A stretch of DNA of 59,898 nucleotides from Zopfochytrium polystomum (GCA_025765615.1 JAIVFJ010000351.1:1-59898), one strand, 5' to 3'. Shown: positions 1 to 11,318, counted from the stretch's first letter. Made by a program: numbers and translations. Notes: generated by a model not told the origin, from the sequence alone.

Positions 1-3
1 ATC

Positions 4-85
4 GACAACGTGGCCGAGCGGTTAAGGCGACAGACTAGAAATCTGTTACGGTTTCCGTGCGCAGGTTCGAGTCCTGCCGTTGTCG
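4..85 (+). tRNA. tRNA-Ser (anticodon AGA)
   Basis: A complete cloverleaf can be folded. The acceptor stem GACAACG (4-10) pairs with CGTTGTC (78-84), and G85 is the discriminator. The anticodon stem ACAGA/TCTGT encloses loop CTAGAAA, giving anticodon AGA. A long extra arm (TACGG...CCGTG) is typical of class II serine tRNAs. The T arm carries the B box GGTTCGAGTCC and the D arm the A-box-like TGGCCGAGCGG. No intron is visible. A short T run lies about 30 nt downstream and could terminate Pol III. Confidence 0.95.
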
Positions 86-129
86 GATGCCAATCAGTTA
101 AATACTTCAAATTGTTTTCTTGAAGCAGT

Positions 130-430
130 CGTTCGCCTGACGACAAACTTAAAGTTGGATACCTTCCCCGCCGTCATGTCTTACTGCGCCTCGACGACTT
201 GTCAGTCCGCCGACGACTTTGGCCTTCTGCGGCTTGAACTCGCCATTTTGCGCAACTCGACAAACGCACCCCAAAACTCCTCCGCCAACGGCCGGTTCGT
301 CCACGACGATCCAAACACGCGCTCGTACGTCCTATTCGGAAAGTCCTTCCGATCCGGGATCGCGGCGTCCAGATACGGTCCACGGCCTCAGTTCGTTTCT
401 TGATTGCTTCGGGGTAGGGTAGCCTCCTCA
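130..430 (-). pseudogene. 3' fragment of an MDR-family oxidoreductase gene (copy of 2990-3230)
   Basis: This stretch is nearly identical to the C-terminal end of the MDR pseudogene at 2990-4333. On the minus strand both encode the terminal residues GKVSNFKFVVR and the same preceding segment. It holds only the 3' part of the gene, and small indels put it in several frames. It starts about 45 nt past the tRNA, so the duplication breakpoint lies close to a Pol III gene. I read it as a non-functional duplication remnant. Confidence 0.7.
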
Positions 431-722
431 AACGGTCGAGAACGATCCCTCGTAAGGTGTTGAAATCTGGCCTTCAGTAGTGGTGCAATCGCAACTGGAA
501 GTGGGTCAAGTTCCTTTTTTCTTCAATTGATTACCCTTATTTTCTCAGACGGGCATATTCGAACACATAGTGGCCACTAGGTAAAAGATTTAGTGGCAAA
601 AGCGGCCTGGTGCCATCAATGCAAACTACAGTTACGCGCGACCTGGCCGCTAGTTCAAAGTCTCGGAAATATCTCCCAAATGGGTTTTTCCCGTCCCTCC
701 CTAAGCGCAACCCGTCCCCAAC

Positions 723-755
<33 letters not shown>

Positions 756-1557
756 TGAATACATACTTCCGAGCGCCTGCAATAGCCTATTTCCCACTTC
801 CCCATACCATCAGTCTATTCCTCCATATGAAGTGGAAGGAGAGAAGTGTACCGCGCCAAAAGGGAAATAAGTGTGAAACAGGAGCCAAGGAGGAAAACTT
901 CAACCTGACGAAACTTAAGAGAAACAGGAAACTGACGAAAACACAGAGTAACAGAGAGATGACTCAAAGTAACGAATGCGGAAACAATTGCGAGAGAAAC
1001 TGGGACAACGAAAAACCAAAGTGCAAGTGCCAGCCAGGGTGGTGACAATGGAGCAAGTTGCTTCAAATTTCGAATGTATTGCCACTAACAGATGTGAAAG
1101 AAAAGCGTGCCTGGCAGTGGAAAACGGTTTTTGCTCCCCTGAGTGCCACCAATGTCTGTGCAAAATTCCAACTTCTCCTGCATCTCCAGCTAGCACGAGG
1201 CGGGAGCGCGTCGGTACACTTGTCCCACCGCACCGCTTCGAAAGAGAATCCGTGATTCTTGCACGCTTCAACAATCTCGTTTTTGTCAGATTGCCGCTGG
1301 CGTCTGAGTTCTTCGGGTTGTGTTCTGCCCGCTGAGCGAATTTGGGATGGAGGGGGAAGACATGGGAAACGCGCGACAAATGTTGGGCGTCAATCAGTGG
1401 GAAGAAAAAGGAGTCTTTAAGGAACCCGCTGCTCACCCTGTCCCCAGTCAATGAGCTCTGCCTTTGGACCTTTATACTGCGGTTTTTCGCGATCAAGAGG
1501 GAGACGGGTTTAAAGACTGCAACCACACAGAAACCCCCAGAACGTTGATCCAAAAAC
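431..1557. other. no supported gene; contains a CA microsatellite
   Basis: I see no conserved protein here on either strand. The longer open frames, including an 867-nt frame on the minus strand, have no recognisable domain and overlap one another. The only clear structure is the dinucleotide repeat at 721-754. Confidence 0.6.
721..754. repeat. (CA)n microsatellite
   Basis: A run of alternating AC/CA broken by a single G near its start. Confidence 0.95.
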
Positions 1558-2570
1558 TCAACTGCTGAACCTGGTCTGCTTCTGAGGCGTGATACGAATG
1601 TTGTCCGCGTGGACATCCCGGTGCGCATAACCGACTTCTCCTGTTGGCTCACGATTTGCTTGTTGATACGGTCGCTCAGCTTGGGCTTGCTGGAATAGGC
1701 ACCAGACAGTTTGGTACGCCTTCTTCGCGGCGGGGTCTTTGCTTGCATGCTCGAGGTACTGGTTGAGCCCCATCTTGCCAACCTTGTGTTGGATCATTCT
1801 GTTCCCTTCGGCAGCGATGAGCTGGCCAGCTAAATGTTTTTGAAAGAAGGGGAAAGAAGGGGGTGGGAAGATGGTGAAAAAAGATTTTTAGGATGCGCGC
1901 ACAAAAGCCACGAGTGTGTGCCGGGGGGAGGGGCGTAGAGGCGGGGGTAACGTTCCACTCATCGATCCATTCGAACCTTTGCGGGTTGCATCCACCTCGT
2001 GTGGACCCATCGATTTTCCGGGCTGATACTTTTTGTATACAGCATTTCCGGTTTTTCCATTGGTGGAGCCTTGTACACGTCGGCCCGTTGTCATAGTTTA
2101 GCTTTATCTTTTCTCCAACCTGATTCATGAAGATTCAACAATAAGGCGGGGAAGCAAAGGGGGGAGGGGGTTATGTCGAAGTCACACGTTGTTACCTGAC
2201 CGTCACTCCTCCCACAGTCTCCTTCTTGATGCTGGCGCCGCCGGCTTGGTTTCGCTGCTTTGTCGGCGCCCTTGACGTGGAGGTCATGCTCTTCGCGCTG
2301 GAGGCACTGCCGGCGACGGGTTTGCCATTCGGCTCTCAATCGCATCACATCACAGGCGCATTGGCCTTGCTCTTCGCGCCGGAGGCGCCAACGGCGGCGG
2401 CTTGGTCGACGACGACAAGCAGCGCCAGCACGACCAGAAGCAGTTGGCGACCAGCAGGGGCGCCGGCCGCGCACTGGTTCGCTTCTTGACCGTGGGACTG
2501 CTGACGGTGGCGGCGGGGGCGCTGCGAGTACGAATGTATGGGGCAGCGGTGGCTGGCGCCGCCGCACTCT
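1558..2570 (-). pseudogene. possible decayed or spliced unidentified gene
   Basis: On the minus strand there are coding-like pieces in different frames. One is an Ala-rich hydrophobic stretch (LLLVVLALLVVV, near 2440-2480) that resembles a signal peptide. It is followed by repeated ASGAKSK/ASSAKSM-like Ser/Lys-rich text. A possible intron (GTAACA...AATCAG, about 2175-2118) leads to a charged segment, and a terminal 79-residue open frame (1797-1558) holds KMGLNQYLEHASKDPAAKKA. The frames do not join cleanly. It could be an unrecognised spliced gene with several introns or a decayed one. I assign no function. Confidence 0.2.
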
Positions 2571-2642
2571 TTCGCAGACGGCCTTCTGAGCGAGTCATGT
2601 ACATAATGGACACGTGACAGGAAAACTTGGAGAAGGAGAAAC

Positions 2643-2858
2643 TTAATACATTTCTTCTTTTTTTTCCATTTTAAATATCGTGTCCACAAAGTGCAGCGCA
2701 ACGGGCAAGCCAGCCGAAAGTCCCAATCCGGCCGGCTTCACGATTCGGCCCCATTCTGGCCAACGGGCAGCAATTATTCTACGCACAAGCACGCTCTTGT
2801 CCCAGATTGGATGCGGCGTTCTCCCGCTCTTTGGCGATACTCTGTTTATCATACTCAT
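2643..2858 (-). CDS. small hypothetical protein (71 aa)
   Basis: A single-exon open frame from ATG at 2858 to a stop at 2643. It encodes a basic N-terminal half (WDKSVLVRRIIAARWPEWGR), a short hydrophobic middle (GLGLSAGLPVALHFVDTIF) and a charged tail. On the same strand a TATATAAG box lies at about 2928-2921, some 60 nt upstream of the ATG, which supports transcription. The composition would suit a small mitochondrial inner-membrane protein, but I cannot match it to a family. Confidence 0.35.
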   Translation of the reverse strand: MSMINRVSPKSGRTPHPIWDKSVLVRRIIAARWPEWGRIVKPAGLGLSAGLPVALHFVDTIFKMEKKEEMY

Positions 2859-2989
2859 GATATTGATAGTGACAAGAAACTCGCTTTGTTAACTCACCCT
2901 AAACCGGGATTGGCATTGGCTTATATATTAAGTGAAGAACAAAGAGAGAATAGCCCAACAGGCCACAATTCCGAACAATAAAGCACAAA

Positions 2990-4333
2990 TTACTCGTGCA
3001 CGCGGACGACAAACTTAAAGTTGGACACCTTCCCTGCCATCATGTCCTGCTGCGCCTCGACGACCTTGTCCAGTCCGCCGACGACTTTGGCCTTCTTGCG
3101 GCTTTGAACTCGCCATTTTGCAGCAACTCGACAAACGCACCCCAAAAACTCCTCCGCCAACGGCCGGTTCGCCCCACGACGATCCAAACACGCGCTCGTA
3201 CGTCCTATTCGGAAAGTCCTTCCTGTCTGGGATCGCGCGTCAGCTTGTCCGGCTCCGTTGACGCGAGGCAGATTTTTTGCAGGCAGGCTAGAAGAGAGGA
3301 GGCTGAAGACGGTCGGGTGGAGAAGCCGACGGCGTCGTAGGCGTGCTGGAGGGCGTCGCCGGCGACGGCGCGGATGTCGGCGGCGACGGGTCGGCGAGCG
3401 TATAGTCGAAGACGTGTGCGGCGCCGACGGAGAGTAGGTCGGCGTGGTGCGTGGGGCTGGCGGGTTCGCGATGACGGTGAAGCCGGGCGCGGGAGGCGAG
3501 CTGGATGACTGTTGGTGGGGGTGTTTGTGTGGGTTTTCACAGTGAGTGAGGCCGGTTTTGCAGGAATGCTCAGGGCGGAAGAGGGGCAACTATACCTGCG
3601 CGGCCGAGTCCCGACGCGCCGCCCCAAACGAGGAGGTGCTTGCCGTCGGACGGGCGCTTCGCCTGCCCACCATTTCGGCGCTTTCAGGATCTTGAAGAGA
3701 CCCGCGGCCGCCGTGAAAGCCTGTGACGGCCAAAGGTCGCACCCTGAATAAAACAGACCACGGTTTAAGGATTGTTGTGGCACTCTCGTGCGAAGCCTGT
3801 AGCTGTGTGGAATAATAAAGGGAACACTGACCCCTCCTTCACACAGCCCTTCGGCAATAAGCAAAAATATCCCTCACCTGATCAAACAACACACCTTCCG
3901 GCAGCTTGTACACAAGTGCTCCGGCAGCGCGGCATGTTCCTGAAACGCCGACGACCTGCGCACGCCGAGGCACCCTTGGAAAAAGACGCGAATCGCCAAC
4001 GCTGTGCTTCGTGACGTGCCTTCTCCGACGGCGGCGACGACGCCGGCGCCGTCGAGGCCAAAGACCTGCGGGTAGGCGGACTCGGGCACGATGATGCCGA
4101 ACTTGAGGATCTTGTAGTCGATGGAGTTCACTGGGTGGGAGTGAAGAGAAAACGCGATCGGAGGTGAGCACAAAGGTGGGGGGGGGTTGTTGCACTCACG
4201 GCCGGCCGAGTGGAGCTTGACGGCGACCCTCGTTGTCGGCGAGGGCGAGCGGGTCGTGGGGAAAGTCGCGGACGTCCTGGGAGCCGCGGACGGCTGGCGC
4301 GACGAGGGCTCTGTTGGCTGTGGGGAGAGACAT
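2990..4333 (-). pseudogene. zinc-type alcohol dehydrogenase-like (MDR) oxidoreductase, frame-disrupted
   Basis: MDR proteins of the ToxD/enoyl-reductase-like group reduce C=C or C=O bonds with NAD(P)H. The minus strand shows the family order. The start MSLPTANRALVAPA at 4333 is followed by an intron (about 4198-4131), then the GroES-like fold (VNSIDYKILKFG, YPQVFGLDGAGVVAAVGEG), the nucleotide-binding loop LLVWGGASGLG, HADLLSVGAAHVFDY, VAADIRAVAGDALQHAYDAVG, and the C-terminus GKVSNFKFVV. These conserved blocks sit in different frames. Single-base steps occur near 4010, near 3670, between HVFDY and VAADIR (about 3395), and near 3200. I read this as a pseudogene. Dense assembly error is the alternative. 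A second 3' copy lies at 130-430. Confidence 0.7.
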
Positions 4334-4406
4334 TGTTTTCCTTCTCTGGCTTCCGAGGGGGAAGAGATTTGAGAAATGATGGTGATGCGCCATCATCCAG
4401 CAAAAG

Positions 4407-5726
4407 CTAGTTGTTCGCCACAAGTTTCACTTTGGTCGCCGCCACCGCCTCGCACACGCGGCAGACGCTATTCGGCACGCTCCACTCCCACAACCCAGCA
4501 AACCTGGTTCCCACCTTCACCGCATCCCCTGACCGCCACTCCATCATCTTTTCCCACTCCCCCGCCGCCCCCACCCCCTTCAACCTCTTCGCTAGCACCT
4601 CCGGATCCCCCGCATAATCCCTTACATCCAGCCCGTTCCCGCGCGGGTACGGCAAAAAACAGTCCGCCCCGTCCATCGGGCCTAAGCACAACCGGGACAG
4701 CGTCGTACGCGATCGCCTAAAGAACTCCTCCCCGGCCACCGCGGGAGCCCACACCACCACGAACCGATGCGCCGCCGCCAGCTTCGCCCGCTGCGCCTCC
4801 GTGACCCTCTGCGGGTGGTAATTCTTCCCAACGCCTCCGGCGACGTCGCACGCGTCCGCACCGTACACGTGCATCCCCGTCGCGCGCGCCAGCCCGCGTA
4901 AGGTAGTGCACGGCACCCGGGTGGAGGAGCCTGCACGGCGGAGGAACGCGACGGGCGCCGCATACCGCTTGTCCCACGGATTCCTCGACAACGACGCCGC
5001 CCGGACGCGCGCACGAAAGTCGGCGAGGTCGCCGTACACGCTGGCGATGGTGTTGACCCGTACGTTAACGTCCGCGCCGTGCCCGACCGGTAACGACCAC
5101 GTCGCCCGCCTTTCGCGCCGCGTCCGGAAACGCGGAGTCCGTACTTGAGCGGGAATCGCTTCCCTGCGTCCATCAGCTCGGACATATTTTTGTGGTCGTA
5201 GACCGTCGGCGGCACCGGGGCTGCGAGCACCACTTTGACTTGCCCCGGATTCGTCACCCGCCACGTCCGCCATCCCCTCATCGACCAGCACGGCGTCCCG
5301 CCCGCCGCGCCAGCGCGTCGACCCGCCTTCTCCGCGAGCCACACGTGCTCGCCTTGCAGCTGTGTGAAACTGCGGTTCCCCTTGATGTCGGTGCTAATGT
5401 ACGAGCACGGGCTGGCACATCGTCGGGTCAGGTAGAGCAGGTAGTACGGGTGCTGGAAGACGCCCGCGTAGTAGTGCGCGAGCGGCGCGGCCACGCGGAT
5501 CCAGATGCGATTGGAGTCGTTTACCCGCCGCCACGCTTGCGAGGGAGCTCGAGGGGGCGTCAAAGTCCGATTGGGGCGAGCGGCGCCCCCCGTCTGCAAT
5601 CAGCGCTTTGATCCGAAGGTCGGCGGCGACGAGGAGCGCGAGGATGAAGAAGGCCGCCACCACCGCACGGTCTGGGCTGGTGGCATCCGGGGACGGAGCT
5701 CGTTCGGGAGCGATTTGCGGTACCAT
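4407..5726 (-). pseudogene. GT10-like alpha-fucosyltransferase, frame-disrupted
   Basis: GT10 enzymes are type II Golgi proteins that transfer fucose from GDP-fucose. The first ATG (5726) opens a frame with an N-terminal anchor (AVVAAFFILALLVAADLRIK). Downstream, in shifting frames, come GT10-like blocks: NPGQVKVVLAAPVPP, the region around GMHVYGADACDV and GVGKNYHPQR, HRFVVVW, FFxAIAYDAVPVV, then LGPMDGADCFLPYPRGN and DVRDYAGDPEVLAKRL, with a final MMEWR. The step from EEFF into AIAYDAVPVV and back at LGPMDG (about 4720-4680) needs two frame changes and crosses a stop. Further steps lie near 5400 and 5150. The C-terminal half is open for 311 codons (5342-4407). The family call rests mainly on the C-terminal block and could be wrong. 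Confidence 0.45.
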
Positions 5727-6078
5727 CGGCGCAGAGTCGATGCCGCCTGGGCTGGAAGAGGTAGAGTTTTCTCCTGGCCGCCGCGCATTCTTTTTGTTTT
5801 TGTTGTTTGCGGTCCTTGGCCGTTGCTTTGAATTGTCTTTTAGTCAGCCCCCATCACTCTTGTTCTCTTGTTTGGTCATCAGCGAATGAACACTGTTCTG
5901 CTTGTGTAATCTAACACTTTGAAACCCTCCAACTCGCACAATGCGGCGAATTCTCACCGAAATGCTGCTACTACGAAGTCAATTCCTCTTTTGTCGGCGC
6001 TACCCTCGTAAATGGACGTTCACGGTTAGTGCAGCGGGCCGAAGAAGAAAAAAAAAAGTTGTTTGAAGTCTTCAGATA

Positions 6079-7116
6079 TGCCCGACAAACACGACGGCAA
6101 CGGGAACGCCAGCAACAAACGCGGCAACGCAAAGAGCCCAGAGGCTCGAAAGGGCGGAGCTGGTGCTGCCGGCGCAGGAGCGAACGGGGCTGCCGCCGGA
6201 GGCAGGCCGGACACCTGTGAGGACCAATTTTGCAGTTCGTCAAGATGGGATTTGATCAGCTTACCCTCCGCCCCGGATCGTCGGGAATGGCAAAATAACG
6301 ATCCATTACATCTCCATTTTCATTCTTAGCCCAGCCAGCCATCAAGACTGGCATCTTCATTTTCCCGGACGGATCTCGTTACGGTAACGACTCGACTTTG
6401 GTTCGAACCTCACGATTCCGCCACTTTTTCTAACAGACCCCTCCCCCCCCCCCAACATCGACTACCGCTTCAGAGGGTGGCTACAAGGAAGTCGAGGCGT
6501 CCGCGGTCGCAACCACGCCGTCTCCAGCAGCCGTCGCGGGTGCACCAGCCACGGCCGCAACAACACAGGGCGGCGCCAGCGCACCGGCTGCTGTGGCGCC
6601 GACGGCAGGCAGCGACGTCGTCATTGTGCGCCACGGGATGGGCCGGTACTCGTGTGAAGAGTCGACGTACGAGGGGATGTGGGATATGGACAAAATGGCC
6701 GGGCGAGGTGAGTAATCGCTTCAGTGCCTCTGCAGCACCGTCACCGGTATTTCCTCCCGTCCGACGACCTTTGCTACCGGACCAATTCACCACCTCTCCC
6801 CTTTTCTCCCCACCAACAAGGCCGCCTCACCTTCGCCAGCGGGGCCACCTACGACGGCAACTTCCACGACAACCGGTTCTCTGGCGCCGGGACGTACACG
6901 TGGCCGGACGGGTCGTCGCTGTCGGGCGACGCGTGGGACGGGAACCGACTCGCGGCGGGGACGGGCCGATTCGTGGACGCCGGCGGGCAGGCGTGGGTCG
7001 GCGCGTTCCACAAGGGCGCGGCGCCCGCGCTCGCGCCGGAACTTGAGATGCGGCCGTTTGGAGCGGCGGGGGCAGGGGTGGGGGCGGGGGTTGGGGCGGG
7101 GGCGGCGGCGCCGTGA
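6079..7116 (+). CDS. MORN2: MORN-repeat protein, MORN2-like
   Basis: Spliced as 6079-6216, 6335-6383, 6474-6707 and 6821-7116; all junctions are GT-AG and in phase. The protein starts with a Gly/Ala/Lys-rich leader (MPDKHDGNGNASNKRG). The MORN units are KTGIFIFPDGSRYEGGY, GRLTFASGATYDGNF, and SGAGTYTWPDGSSLSG. The last unit runs into GRFVDAGGQAWVGAFHKGAAP, which matches the way animal MORN2 ends. A Gly/Ala/Val low-complexity tail follows. An Ala/Thr-rich insert splits the repeats. MORN2 in animals is linked to cilia, sperm and phagocytosis, so this is consistent with a flagellated zoospore. The nearest alternative is a radial-spoke MORN protein. Confidence 0.8.
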
Positions 7117-7366
7117 GTGGGAGGGTGAAGGTGATCCTGCTTCTGCACGAAAAGTCTAACTCACGCACGATCCTACGGGCATAAATGCTATATCATCGCT
7201 ACTGCTCCAGATTGTTGTTACTTCAATTTGAGCAGCTGATTCAATGGCAGCAAAGAGAGGCTTAGTTCCGACCAATGAGTGTCAACAACTTCTGGGTTAT
7301 CTTCGAACAAAGAAGGCAGGAGTAGTTAGACCGAGGCTCAAGGCATTTTCTCTCTTTCTTTCCACG

Positions 7367-8927
7367 ATGTTTGCGGCGCTTGGTTTTGGGGGTCAGACCG
7401 CGACAACGACATCCGCGGATGGCGGCACGGCCTCATCGTCCCTCTACTCGATGCTGTCCCCCACATCGCCATCAGCACAAGGACCATCGGGCGGCTCTTC
7501 CGCGATCCAAGAGCTGTGAGTAATCCAGGCCACCCAACCCCGACCCTCCCGTTGGTGGGTATCCTTCGGTGCAATCTAACTCAGCCCCATCTTCACGACT
7601 GCAAAGCCGCAAGAAGCAGATCGCCACCCTCCTCGCCCCAACCCCCACCCTCCCGCCCGTCCGCGAGCTCGAGCGCGACGCCCTCTTCGAACTCGACCTC
7701 CCGATCCCCCCCTCCGCCGCCGCCGCCGCCTCCTCCCCGCTCCCGCGGCTGGCCCTCCAGATCCGCCTGGGCGCCAGCTTCCCCGAGCTAGCCCCCGTCG
7801 TCAGCATCGTCCCTGCCCGCGCCGTCACGCACCCGTGGATCGGCGCGTCCGGGCTCATCACAGGCCACGAGCGGTTGACCGCTACTGGCTGGTCGCCGCA
7901 GACGTCGCTGGCGAGGGTCGTGGCGGAGGTCGTGAGGGAGTTGGTCGAGCGGAATCCGGTGCGCGCGGCGAGGGGGTGGGCCGATTCCACAAGCGGATGG
8001 CGCGGGCTCGCAGGCTGGGTAAGAATATTGATGTCCAGTGTTAGACTACGTAACGGCTGACGGCAGGGGCTGACTGAACGACCGCAGGTATCCATCCATC
8101 CCGCCTACTTATGCGCCGAACCCAAATCTTTCGAGGATGGGCCAGGCCAGTCCAACCAAGTTTCAGCTCGCAGAACGCAGCACCGCCACCCCAGCAGAGC
8201 GGGTACTCCTCAGATCCCTACGGCTTGGACAAGCTGAGGTAAGATCCCGAAACGTCTTTTATCGGGGTAGTGATTCTCACTGCGCCACCTCTGACTACTC
8301 GCTTGCAACCCCCAGCCTCGAAGAGTTGGAAGAGATTATGAACGACGAACGGGCGTTTGAGCAACTCCTTCTCAGTCAACCACATGTACAGGAACCTCGC
8401 CGGCGACGGCAGGAACTCATTTCGAGCAACGAGCAGATTGCAAGTGAGAAAGTTGGCTGCCGATGGCTTATTTTTGGCGGCTTGCTTATCTTTGTTTCTC
8501 GCCGAGCAGGACAAAACCTTGCGTACGAGACCCAGATCGAGGCTGCCCGTGCCTCTTTGAAAGAGCAGCAGGCACTGCAAGCAGAGCAACGACGGCAGTA
8601 CGATGCAAATACCCGGACATATCAGGATGAGTTGCTGGTAAGAGGAACTGAGTGCAAAACGACGGCCAAGTAGCATATATCTCATTCCCATTTCCCCCCC
8701 TCGCCCAACCGTGAAAACAGCGATTCGCACCCGACTACCTAATAAGTCGGATACGAGCCGGAGCAACAGAGTCCGACGAGCTTTCCGAGTCCATAGCGCA
8801 GTCGTTCTTGGACGGCAAGACGTCGGTGGAGGACTTTCAAAAGAGCTACCGTGAGACGCGCAAAGTGTACCACCAGCGCGCGTTGCGGTTGGAGCGGGCT
8901 ACTCGGAATCCGTCAATACTAGAGTGA
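7367..8927 (+). CDS. VPS37: ESCRT-I subunit VPS37 (VPS37A-like, UEV-like plus Mod(r) domain)
   Basis: VPS37 is part of ESCRT-I, which sorts ubiquitinated cargo into multivesicular endosomes. Supported exons are 7367-7515, 7607-8018, about 8090-8238, 8316-8443, 8510-8637 and 8721-8927. The N-terminal half is UEV-like, as in VPS37A (IRLGASFPELAPVVSIVPA, HPWIGASGLITGHERL). A Pro/Gln/Ser linker (NAAPPPQQSGYSSDPYGLD) leads to the Mod(r) domain (LEELEEIMNDERAFEQLL, SSNEQIARQNLAYE, ESDELSESIAQSFLDGK, YRETRKVYHQRALRLE). I chose ATG 7367 (MFAALGFGG) because its position matches the short hydrophobic start of VPS37A. An upstream in-frame ATG lies at 7244. The frame through the third exon is unclear: its acceptor does not join exon 2 in phase, so an indel or unseen intron is likely there. 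Confidence 0.8.
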
Positions 8928-9143
8928 TTGTTGAATACAAAGAATGGGAGGGTGTCGTCGCGCGCGAGGGGGGTCGCTACGCCGTTTGACGTTGGGAGCA
9001 TCAAAAAAAGTTCAATCCTCATCCTTTGAGAATCCATCGACTGATAGGAAGATTTGGGGTAGTAGGTTGCTTTTGGGGATGGTGCTCCCTTCAGTTCATG
9101 AAGGATTTCTTGAACCACCAACCCGAGCCGCCACATTGCGAGA

Positions 9144-10847
9144 ATGCAGTCGTGTTTTGGAGCCTGCTGTGGCGAGGAAGGGGCGTGCCCAGCCGCACTC
9201 GCTTGGCTGTGGCCCGCCAGCGTCGCAAACAGCCGCAGGGTTCCTGTCCCCACCTTCGACTACGACGAGATTGACGATCTTGAGGTAAGGCACGATTGGG
9301 ATCGGATCGATCTTGCCAGATCGCCCAGTGGGCATCAAAGCCCGCCTCCCCGCCAATACCACCCTTGTGCAAGTCGGTATAGAGATCACGCGATCTAAGC
9401 ACCGGTTTCATCTTAAACCCCGCATCCCCAATCTCCCTTTCTTCCACCCCCGGCCCCCCCACCCTTCAGTTCGAGAACCTCTTGAACGGCCAGCCCGGCG
9501 GCATCGACCCCTTCGCATCGCCGCGGAGCGTGACCGGCCCCAACTTCTCCGTGCCGGACTTTTGGTCGCGGATGGCGACGCTCTTCCGGCGCGACGGCCA
9601 CGCGGGCGCGGCGGCGGGGGCCTCGAGCACTCTTCTGGATCCGCACCGGCCGGCCGCGGGAGGAGGAGGCGCAGCGGGGTTAGGAGGCGGGGGACCGCTG
9701 AGGAGAGGAGGAGGGGGGGGGACCGCTGTACCACGGGGTGCCGAGCTTTGAGACGGCTGGCGGCGGGATGGGGTACGGGTTTGACGACGACGATGACGAC
9801 GATTCGTTTTTGGGGATCGATGAGGGGAGGTCGGCGAGGCCGCTGACGGCGGAGGAGGTGCGGCGGCTGACGGGCAAGGTTGGTATTTGGTTCCCCAGGC
9901 CTGGTTGCGGAATCGTCGTGTGGATCTGACGAACGCTCAATCCGTCTATCAGGTTATCGACGAAAAGGTCCGCAGAGAGGAAGAGGAGGCGTACGAGCGG
10001 GCGCAGGTGCCCGTCACCCCGCCACCAGAACCCCTCATCGACTTGAACGCCGCGCCCGCCGCCGCACCGCCGCCCAAGCCACGCCGCGCCTCCGCAGCCG
10101 GCATCGCACCTCTTAGCATCCCGGCCGTCGAAGGCTCCCAGGCCATCGCATCAGTCTCGCGCCTCTCGTCGTCCGCGACGTCCACAAGCTCTTTTGTAAC
10201 AGCGGACGGCGACACCGGGTCCGTGGTGGCGCTGGCGGCGCCGCCACCGCCAAAGCTGCCGCTGCCGCCTGCGGTTGCCCTCGGCCAAACGGCGGCGGCT
10301 GGCACAGCGGCAACCTTATCGAGCAGTGCTGCCGCTGGTTCCAGCAGCTTTCCGTCGACGGGCTTCAAGCGGTCCAGAGCGGCGGCGTCGGACGCTGCGG
10401 CCATGGCGGCCGTTTTTTCGGGGTTGTCTGAGCCGGAAGACACCGCCCCTCCGCCGCCGGCGGTGAAGGCTCTGGGAAAGGAACAGCGGAGGGATGAAGG
10501 CTCTGGGTGAGTTTTGCAACGTTGAACCACACGACGTTCCTCAGGCTGATCTAACCCTCTTCCAAATCCTATCGGAAATCAGCCGCACGCAAGCCGAAGC
10601 ACCCGTCAAGTCTGTGGTCAGCTCCGCTTCCACGGTCACCACTCGGACCACCACAACCACCACGACCACCACTGCCACCGCCACTACCGCCAGCGCCAGC
10701 GCGACTTCCACATCGGCAAGAGGAGCTCCCGCGACGGCGGCGCCGGTTGTCGTCGACTCGTCAGTTCTCCCGCCGGACGCGGACCCCCTCACTTTTGACC
10801 CGACCCTGCTGAACGCCCTGACGTCTGTCGCCGAGGACTTTTTGTGA
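9144..10847 (+). CDS. hypothetical acidic/low-complexity protein
   Basis: Proposed exons are 9144-9284, 9470-9878, 9953-10462 and 10545-10847, all phase 0 with GT-AG borders. Ordered blocks are VPTFDYDEIDDLEFENLL and VPDFWSRMATLFRRDG, then a D-rich run, LTAEEVRRLTGK and VIDEKVRREEEEAYERAQ. A long Pro/Ala/Ser-rich middle follows, then ADLTLFQILSEISRTQAE and a Thr-rich tail ending in LLNALTSVAEDFL. Exon 2 needs a +1 step, most simply at the nine-G run 9713-9721, to join the first half to the D-rich half. I recognise no family. The acidic patches and disorder suggest an adaptor or regulatory protein. The true start may lie upstream of 9144. Confidence 0.5.
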
Positions 10848-11318
10848 ATAATGGCTGGTGGACTTCAGGGTTTCCCTCTTCCTTGTTTTGAGCAGTATTG
10901 GAAACACAGTTTGGCCCAGTGTACGCCTCATTTTCTCTTTGCCTACGCCGATTCCACTTGAACCAAAATGGTACGGAGCGTTCTGTGCGTTTTTTCTTCC
11001 GCTGGAGCTTCGCATGCTTTCACCATGCTTGCTGGGCCGCCCCGACAAGTCAACGGCGACCAATCAAAAAATGCAGTGGAGACTTGGCCGTTGCGTGACA
11101 AGTTTGTTTTTGATAGGCTGGAAAATTCCAAAAAAAAAAAAAAAAAAAAAAAAAACCGAAACGAAAAGAAGTCCATAGATCAGTGGCCGATAGATCCACA
11201 CTCTTTCAGATTACACTTCGCTTCACGCTTCAGGGCGATCGCCGGCTTGGAACCTCAGCAGCTTGCATACTTTTGCAGCCTTCAACTCTCCCCCCCCCCC
11301 CCCCAGATCGGATTGGCG

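Noticed and set aside
537..870. Peptides made of repeated CV or TH residues
   Set aside because: They are translations of the CA microsatellite in different frames.
915..1781. Long minus-strand open frame (288 codons)
   Set aside because: No domain, signal or splice logic; overlapped by equally open frames on the other strand.
10968..11318. Upstream extension of the HAPSTR1-like frame to 622 codons
   Set aside because: It reads through a long A run and a C run, typical of non-coding leader. The conserved start of the protein lies just after 11319.
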